In this document: positions 59,093-64,000 of the stretch, piece by piece
Layout of the letters: each line of letters opens with the position of its first letter
Position numbering within the stretch: the stretch's first letter is position 1
Assembly (NCBI GenBank): GCA_905235135.1
Contig: CAJOKR010000010.1
Location: forward strand, 1-64,000
Length of the DNA stretch: 64,000 nt
DNA from: an uncultured Bacteroidales bacterium
Lineage (GTDB): Bacteria > Bacteroidota > Bacteroidia > Bacteroidales > WCHB1-69
Direction: 5' to 3'
Program-made: the position numbers and the translations under genes
Notes under the pieces: model-generated
The model's input: only the letters and a program-made list of their open reading frames with translations
Told to the model about the DNA's origin: nothing
Databases searched by the model: none

Positions 59093-59314
59093 CGTCTCTC
59101 GCCCCACATTGCGGCCGCCGTCTTGATTTGGGGTCTCAGACTCACCATCCTCTTCTCGTCTCTCGCCCCACATTGCGGCCTTCGTCTTGATTTGGGGTCT
59201 CAGACTCACCATCCTCTTCTCGTCTCTCGCCCCACATTGCGGCCTTCGGCCTTATGTGGGGTTAATTGCACTCCGTGCGTTTTGTCCCTCCGGGACTGCT
59301 TAAGGAATAACTCT
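59093..59314 (-). promoter_or_regulatory. Multi-hairpin leader element with tandem 64-bp units, upstream of the methyltransferase gene
   Basis: On minus: CCTTAAGCAG, GTCCCGGAGGGAC, GCACGGAGTGC, AATTAA, CCCCACAT/ATGTGGGG, as in other copies. Two further 64-bp tandem units (59093-59156, 59157-59220), each repeating a GGGG...CCCCACATT-like stem, follow towards the gene. Ends 20 nt before the ATG at 59072. Confidence 0.75.
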
Positions 59315-59345
59315 AAACTCTTAACTCTTAATTCTTAACTCTTAA
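59311..59345. repeat. Heptamer array (AACTCTT)n at the end of nqrD
   Basis: About five 7-bp units. The last codons and TAA stop of nqrD are read from it. Confidence 0.78.
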
Positions 59346-59928
59346 TTGTAACGTTTTTCGCCCAGATGATCACCCCGATCAAGATCAGCGCCATGGGCGG
59401 GAGAATCATCAGTCCGTTGTTGAGGTAGCCGGCGGCGTACCAGCTCGGCGGGACGACTTGGTGGTTCCAGAGGGTGCCGGAACCGAACAGCTCGCGGAAG
59501 AAGGCCACCACGACAAGCACTAACCCGTATCCGAGACCGTTCATCAGCCCGTCCATGAACGAGGGCAACGGCTTGTGCGAGAGGGCGAAAGCCTCTAACC
59601 GACCCATGATGATGCAGTTGGTGATGATCAGCCCGACGAACACCGACAGCAGCTTGCTGACATCGTAGAGATACGATTGCAGCAGCAAATCGACCAAGAT
59701 GACGAAAAAGGAGACCACGAGCAGCTGCACGATGATGCGTATTCGCGGCTGTATCGTATTGCGTATCAGCGAGATAATAAAGTTTGAGCAGGCGCAGACC
59801 ACGGTCACGGAGAGGGCCATGACGACGGCAGGCTTGAGCTGCGCGGTCACGGCCAGCGCGGAGCAGACACCGAGCGTCTGCACCAGGATGGGGTTGTCTT
59901 TACTAAGAGGGCCGAGGTATTTTTTCAT
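59335..59928 (-). CDS. nqrD: Na+-translocating NADH:quinone reductase subunit D
   Basis: 197 residues, six hydrophobic segments. NPILVQTLGVCSALAVT carries the conserved Cys, and GLIITNCIIMGRLEAFA is the NqrD/RnfE signature; YLNNGLMILPPMALILIG favours NqrD over RnfE. It has a consensus promoter 19 nt upstream and a divergent sugar-kinase gene beyond. nqrA, nqrB and nqrC, normally just upstream, are absent, so the operon is split. Confidence 0.92.
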   Translation of the reverse strand: MKKYLGPLSKDNPILVQTLGVCSALAVTAQLKPAVVMALSVTVVCACSNFIISLIRNTIQPRIRIIVQLLVVSFFVILVDLLLQSYLYDVSKLLSVFVGLIITNCIIMGRLEAFALSHKPLPSFMDGLMNGLGYGLVLVVVAFFRELFGSGTLWNHQVVPPSWYAAGYLNNGLMILPPMALILIGVIIWAKNVTIKS

Positions 59929-59946
59929 GAGCTCCTATTTCGGCGG

Positions 59947-59954
59947 CAAAGGTA
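59947..59954 (-). promoter_or_regulatory. Bacteroidota -7 promoter element of nqrD
   Basis: The minus strand reads TACCTTTG, an exact TAnnTTTG match, 19 nt before the nqrD start. Confidence 0.6.
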
Positions 59955-60002
59955 CATAAATTTCGAATACGGATAGAAATTCAACGATAACCAAAAAATT
60001 TG

Positions 60003-60010
60003 TATCTTTG
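60003..60010 (+). promoter_or_regulatory. Bacteroidota -7 promoter element of the ROK kinase gene
   Basis: TATCTTTG, an exact TAnnTTTG match, 22 nt before the ATG at 60032. Confidence 0.65.
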
Positions 60011-60031
60011 CCCCGTAAAATTTTACAGAGT

Positions 60032-61138
60032 ATGTATAATAGCGACCCGCGCACAGTTATCACATTGGACGCTGGCGGCACGCATTTCCGGTTCTCGGCG
60101 ATGCGCGGCTGCGAGGCAATCACCGACACTTTCGAACTGCCCACCCACCCCAACGACCTCCCGCAACTTTTGGAGGATTTGCGGACGGGCTTCCAGCATA
60201 TCATCGACCAGCTACCGGAGAAGCCCGTGGCCATCAGCTTCGCCTTCCCCGGACCGGCGGACTACCCCAACGGCGTGTTCCCCGACCGGCTCTCGAACTT
60301 TCCCTGCTTTGAGGGCGGTGTGGCGCTGAGTGCCTATCTGGAACGGCAGTTCGGGCTGCCCGTCTTCATCAACAACGACGCCGACCTGTTCACCTACGGC
60401 GAGGCATTAGCGGGCGCGCTGCCCATGCTCAACGAGAAAATCCGCACCGCCGGCGGCGTGAAGCAGTACCACAACCTCATCGGCTTCATCCTCGGTACCG
60501 GCTTCGGCATCGGCATCACCTCCCATGACCAGATGTTCATGGGCGACAACTGCTGCTCGGAAATCTACTGCTCGCCCAGCAAATGGGGACAGGAGCTTAT
60601 CGCTGAAGAGGGCGTTTCGCTCCGCGCCGTGCTGCGCTACTACCGCGAGCTGGCGAAAGACGAGAATGCCGGCAGTTACACCGACTCCTACGACATCTAC
60701 CGCATCGCGGACGGCACCTTGGCGGGCGACCGCGAGGCAGCGTTGAAGGCGTTCGGAAAGTTTGGTGAGGCAGCAGGTTACGCCATCGCGCAGGCTGCCT
60801 GCATGTTGGACGGCATCATCGTGCTCGGCGGAGGCGTAAGCAAGGCGGCGAAATTCTACATGCCCGCCCTGCTGCAGGAACTCCGTACCGAGATGCACAC
60901 CCTTGGCGGGCTGACCCTGCCCCGCGTGCCTTCCCACATCTACAACCTCGAAGACCCGCAGGAATTCGAGCTGTTCGTCCACGGACAGACCAAGGAGATC
61001 GAAGTCTATGGCACCGGCGAGCGCATCCGCATCGACACGCAACGCCGCCTCGGCATCACCCTCTCCCAGCTCGGCACCTCCCGCGCCACCGCCATCGGCG
61101 CCTACTGCTTCGCCCTGCACGCTTTGGATAATGGATAA
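60032..61138 (+). CDS. ROK-family sugar kinase (probable hexokinase/glucokinase)
   Basis: 368 residues. ATP-binding ITLDAGGTHFRFSAM; FAFPGPADYPNGVFP; the catalytic Asp in VFINNDADLFTYGE; GFILGTGFGIG; GIIVLGGGVSKA. It phosphorylates a hexose with ATP, feeding glycolysis with the nearby phosphoglucomutase. The start MYNSDPR is 22 nt from a promoter; the upstream Met overlaps the -7 element and is rejected. The last codons (LDNG) and stop lie in a GGATAAT array. Confidence 0.87.
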   Translation: MYNSDPRTVITLDAGGTHFRFSAMRGCEAITDTFELPTHPNDLPQLLEDLRTGFQHIIDQLPEKPVAISFAFPGPADYPNGVFPDRLSNFPCFEGGVALSAYLERQFGLPVFINNDADLFTYGEALAGALPMLNEKIRTAGGVKQYHNLIGFILGTGFGIGITSHDQMFMGDNCCSEIYCSPSKWGQELIAEEGVSLRAVLRYYRELAKDENAGSYTDSYDIYRIADGTLAGDREAALKAFGKFGEAAGYAIAQAACMLDGIIVLGGGVSKAAKFYMPALLQELRTEMHTLGGLTLPRVPSHIYNLEDPQEFELFVHGQTKEIEVYGTGERIRIDTQRRLGITLSQLGTSRATAIGAYCFALHALDNG

Positions 61139-61153
61139 TGGATAATGGATAAT
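61126..61153. repeat. Heptamer array (GGATAAT)4 at the end of the ROK kinase gene
   Basis: Four perfect 7-bp units; the ROK stop codon (61136-61138) is inside it. Confidence 0.9.
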
Positions 61154-61209
61154 TATACAGGGTCTTGAAACCTGAAATCTGAAAATTGAAACAATAAAAA
61201 TCACCCAAT

Positions 61210-62934
61210 ATGGCAAAAGACATCACCCAAATGAACATCGATTCCTGGCTGACCGGGAAATTCGACCAAAACACGAAGAAAGAGATCCTGCGGATGCAGG
61301 AGGAGGACCCGGCAGGCCTGTCGGATGCCTTTTACAGAACCCTGGAGTTCGGCACCGGCGGTATGCGCGGCATCCTCGGCGTCGGCACCAACCGCATGAA
61401 CAAATACACCGTCGGTTTCGCCACGCAAGGTCTGGCCAACTACCTCATCAAGTGCTTCAAGCAGGACATCAAGGTGGCCATCTCGTTCGATTCGCGGAAC
61501 TTCAGCTCCGAATTTGCGAGCATCGCCGCCAACATTCTGGCCGCCAACGAAATACAGGTCTATCTGTTCGATTCGCTGCGTCCCACGCCGGAACTCTCGT
61601 TCGCGGTGCGCCACCTGCAGTGCAACGCCGGCATCATGATCACCGCGTCGCACAACCCGAAGGAATACAACGGCTACAAGGTCTATTGGAACGACGGCGG
61701 CCAGCTCGTGCCCCCGCACGACAAGAATGTCATCACCGAGGTCAACAAGATCAAGACGGTGGATCAGGTGAAATGGGACGGCCGTCCGGACCTTATCCGT
61801 TCCATCGGCAAAGACATTGACAATGTGTATCTTACGCTGATCAAACGACTGTCGCTGAATCCCGAAATAGTGACCGAGAACCCCGACCTCTGCATCGTCT
61901 ATACCCCGCTGCACGGCACGGGCATCTCCGTGGTGCCGCAGGCGTTGTCGGACTTCGGCTTCAAGAACGTGCACATCGTGGAGGCGCAGGCGGTGACCGA
62001 CGGCAACTTCCCGACGGTGAAATCCCCGAACCCGGAGGAGCACGCCGCCTTGGAACTGGCCATCAAGGAAGCCAAGAAAGTGAAAGCCGACATCGTGCTG
62101 GCCACCGACCCCGACGCCGACCGCGTGGGCATCGCCGTGCGCGGCAAGGGCGGCAAATACCAGCTGTTCAACGGCAACCAGACCGCCACGCTGCTGTTCC
62201 ACTACGTGCTGTCGCAGACGAAATTCAACCCGCTGGAGAACAACAACTTCGTGGTGAAGACCATCGTCACCACCGACCTGATCGAACAGATCGCCAGCGA
62301 CTACAACGTGGAATGCTTCAACGTGCTGACCGGCTTCAAATACATTGCCGAGAAGATCCGCGAGTACGAGGGCGTGAAGCACTTCCTTGTCGGCGGCGAG
62401 GAGAGCTACGGCTACCTTGTCAGCGACTTCGTGCGCGACAAAGACGCGGTTTCGGCATGTTGCCTGATCGCCGAGATGGCCGCCTACTACAAGACCGTCC
62501 ACAAACGCACGCTGATTCAGCAATTAGAGACGTTATATCATCAGTATCAATACTTTAAGGAAGACATGGTCTCCCTGACGGAGCCCGGCGAAGAGGGGAT
62601 GCAGGCCATCCAGAAGCGCATGAGCGACCTGCGCGAGAACATGCCCATGACCCTCGGAGGAGAGAAGGTGCTGAAGGCTTACGACTACAAGGCGCAGCAC
62701 TCCTGCAACATGGTCTCCACCACCCGCGACCGCATCGAACTGCCCATGTCCAACGTCCTGCAGTTCGTCACCGCCGACGGCAGCAAGGTCACCGTGCGGC
62801 CTTCCGGCACCGAACCCAAGATCAAGTTCTACTTCAGCGTCCGCGAGACCCTCGAACCCGAGCAGACCCTCGAAGAGGCTGATGCGATTCTGACGGAGCG
62901 GATTGCCGTGCTGAAGAAAGACTTAGGACTTTAA
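61210..62934 (+). CDS. Phosphoglucomutase/phosphomannomutase
   Basis: 574 residues. Catalytic phospho-Ser147 in TASHNP; metal loop DPDADRVG; sugar loop GGEESYGY; phosphate loop RPSGTEPK. The length and FGTGGMRG near residue 50 fit the PgcA/PGM2-like alpha-phosphohexomutase group, interconverting hexose 1- and 6-phosphates. The heptamer array separates it from the ROK kinase in the same direction. Confidence 0.94.
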   Translation: MAKDITQMNIDSWLTGKFDQNTKKEILRMQEEDPAGLSDAFYRTLEFGTGGMRGILGVGTNRMNKYTVGFATQGLANYLIKCFKQDIKVAISFDSRNFSSEFASIAANILAANEIQVYLFDSLRPTPELSFAVRHLQCNAGIMITASHNPKEYNGYKVYWNDGGQLVPPHDKNVITEVNKIKTVDQVKWDGRPDLIRSIGKDIDNVYLTLIKRLSLNPEIVTENPDLCIVYTPLHGTGISVVPQALSDFGFKNVHIVEAQAVTDGNFPTVKSPNPEEHAALELAIKEAKKVKADIVLATDPDADRVGIAVRGKGGKYQLFNGNQTATLLFHYVLSQTKFNPLENNNFVVKTIVTTDLIEQIASDYNVECFNVLTGFKYIAEKIREYEGVKHFLVGGEESYGYLVSDFVRDKDAVSACCLIAEMAAYYKTVHKRTLIQQLETLYHQYQYFKEDMVSLTEPGEEGMQAIQKRMSDLRENMPMTLGGEKVLKAYDYKAQHSCNMVSTTRDRIELPMSNVLQFVTADGSKVTVRPSGTEPKIKFYFSVRETLEPEQTLEEADAILTERIAVLKKDLGL

Positions 62935-62947
62935 ACGTGAGACGTTT

Positions 62948-63020
62948 GTAGAGACGCAATGCATTGCGTCTCTACAAAACACCTTTACCCCCTAAACGTT
63001 AAACCTTAAACCTTAAACCC
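62948..63020. repeat. 28-bp palindrome followed by a (TTAAACC)3 array
   Basis: 62948-62975 is a perfect palindrome with centre CAATGCATTG. 62995-63020 repeats the heptamer of bases 1-98. The next gene starts at 63024. Confidence 0.92.
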
Positions 63021-63023
63021 ATA

Positions 63024-64000
63024 ATGATTAACCCGAAATTATTAAATCCCCAGAGCATCGTAGTGTGCGGTGCTTCCAGTGACATTCACAAACCCGGCGG
63101 AAAGGCCCTGAAGAACCTGTTAGAGAGTGCGTTCAAGGGACAAGTCTATGCCGTAAACCCCAAAGAGACCGAAGTGCAGGGCGTAAAGTGCTACGCCAAG
63201 GTCGATGACCTGCCGCAAGTCGATTGCGCCATCCTCTGCATTGCGGCCAAGTTCTGCGCCCAGACGGTCGATGTGCTGACCCAGCAAAAGGGCACCAAGG
63301 GCTTCATCATCATCAGTGCGGGCTTCTCCGAGGAGAACGAGGAGGGTGCCGCCATCGAGAAGCACATTGTCGATGCCATCAACGCGGTGGGCGGTTCACT
63401 CATCGGTCCTAACTGCACGGGCTTCCTCAACACCAACTATAGCGGCTGCTTCGATACGCCGATTCCGAAGCTCGACCCCAAAGGTGTCGATTTCATCACC
63501 GGTTCCGGCGCCACCGCCGTCTTCATCAAGGAATACGGCATGAGCAACGGTCTGAAATTCAACAGCGTGTGGGCAGTCGGTAACAGTGCCCAGTTAGGCA
63601 TTGAGGATGTGCTGGAGCACTTGGACGAAAGCTTCGATCCCGAGAAGTCTTCACACGTCATCATGCTCTACATGGAGAAGATCGGCGACCCGATGCGTCT
63701 GCTGAAACACAGCCGCAGCCTCATCAACAAAGGCTGTCACATCGCCGCCATCAAGAGCGGTGGTAGTGCCGCTGGTTCCCGCGCCGCTTCTTCGCACACC
63801 GGCGCATTGGCCACCAACGATGCCGCTGTGGATGCTCTCTTCCAAAAAGCGGGTATCGTGCGTTGCCAGAACCGTCAGGAGCTCACCACCGTCTGCGGGG
63901 TCTTCATGCATCCCGAGATCAAGGGCAACCGCTGCGCCGTCATCACCCACGCCGGCGGTCCGGCCGTGATGCTCACCGACGTGCTGAGCAACGGCGGCAT
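63024..64000 (+). CDS. ADP-forming acyl-CoA synthetase (acetate--CoA ligase), N-terminal part
   Basis: 325 residues to the window edge; the gene continues beyond. CoA-binding Rossmann domain (QSIVVCGASSDIHKPGGKAL), succinyl-CoA-synthetase-like second domain (GPNCTGFLN), and the phospho-His region SSHTGALATND near 255. These enzymes make acetate and ATP from acetyl-CoA, ADP and phosphate, a fermentative energy step. Whether the beta (ATP-grasp) part is fused cannot be seen. Confidence 0.88.
   Translation, partial: MINPKLLNPQSIVVCGASSDIHKPGGKALKNLLESAFKGQVYAVNPKETEVQGVKCYAKVDDLPQVDCAILCIAAKFCAQTVDVLTQQKGTKGFIIISAGFSEENEEGAAIEKHIVDAINAVGGSLIGPNCTGFLNTNYSGCFDTPIPKLDPKGVDFITGSGATAVFIKEYGMSNGLKFNSVWAVGNSAQLGIEDVLEHLDESFDPEKSSHVIMLYMEKIGDPMRLLKHSRSLINKGCHIAAIKSGGSAAGSRAASSHTGALATNDAAVDALFQKAGIVRCQNRQELTTVCGVFMHPEIKGNRCAVITHAGGPAVMLTDVLSNGG

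Noticed and set aside
59335..59928. Rnf complex subunits (RnfE/RnfA) instead of NqrD/NqrE
   Set aside because: The NqrF partner with fused ferredoxin, FAD and NADH domains, and the NqrD-type C-terminus, fit NQR; no RnfB or RnfC is present.
61201..62523. 440-codon open frame antisense to phosphoglucomutase
   Set aside because: Shadow of a well-supported gene with all catalytic motifs on the plus strand.

Overview
This is a chromosomal window from an anaerobic Bacteroidota, most likely Bacteroidales. The evidence is type IX secretion (T9SS) sorting domains on three large surface proteins, a PorE-like envelope protein, promoters of the TAnnTTTG type with few obvious Shine-Dalgarno sites, an Asp-type MurA, a pyrophosphate-type phosphofructokinase, Na+-NQR subunits, and an ADP-forming acyl-CoA synthetase. 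GC content looks moderately high (about 55% by eye), except for an AT-richer stretch at about 46.98-48.2 kb. No rRNA, tRNA, CRISPR array, transposase or prophage gene was seen.

Layout. 0-2.4 kb: umuC and a hicAB toxin-antitoxin pair. 2.4-11.5 kb, minus strand: a giant alpha-2-macroglobulin with a TonB-plug-like insert, a small lipoprotein, a membrane protein behind an ECF sigma factor with a membrane-anchored tail, and umuD. 11.5-24.3 kb: a PorE-like protein, then two tandem paralogous giant T9SS adhesins, both broken near the 5' end. 24.5-33.9 kb: housekeeping and envelope genes (AAA ATPase, YqiA-like esterase, birA, DUF4197 lipoprotein, PPi-PFK, murA, glycosyltransferase, beta-barrel protein, Ig-like lipoprotein). 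34-46.4 kb: a redox and nickel-chaperone region (hypB, large Fe-S flavoprotein, hypA, two membrane proteins; then on minus HdrA-like, HdrB-like and iron alcohol dehydrogenase), with a sigma-54 activator, an lptE-like gene and a frameshifted hydrolase-LysM gene between. 46.4-55.9 kb: SGNH hydrolase, C10 protease with T9SS signal, PlpD-like patatin, and a dlt-like MBOAT/DltD locus that ends in a 39-residue DltX-like micropeptide. 55.9-64 kb: nqrF, nqrE and nqrD with a DNA methyltransferase between E and D, a ROK sugar kinase, phosphoglucomutase and the start of an ADP-forming acyl-CoA synthetase.

The most striking signal is repetitive DNA tied closely to genes. (1) Seventeen copies of a 28-bp palindrome with arms GTAGAGACG/CGTCTCTAC have variable but self-complementary centres. 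Four supply the TAG stop codon of a gene, and two sit in frame inside the sorting domains of the adhesins. (2) Nine copies of an about 70-nt multi-hairpin element all lie about 17-41 nt upstream of a start codon, always in the sense orientation, which is what a 5'-UTR regulatory RNA would show. (3) Many unrelated tandem arrays share a 7-bp period and sit at gene ends, again often supplying the stop codon.

Several genes carry single-base frameshifts or an in-frame stop: both adhesins, the hydrolase-LysM gene, dltD-like and the MBOAT gene. From this sequence alone I cannot tell true decay from assembly error, so these are annotated as fragments and flagged.
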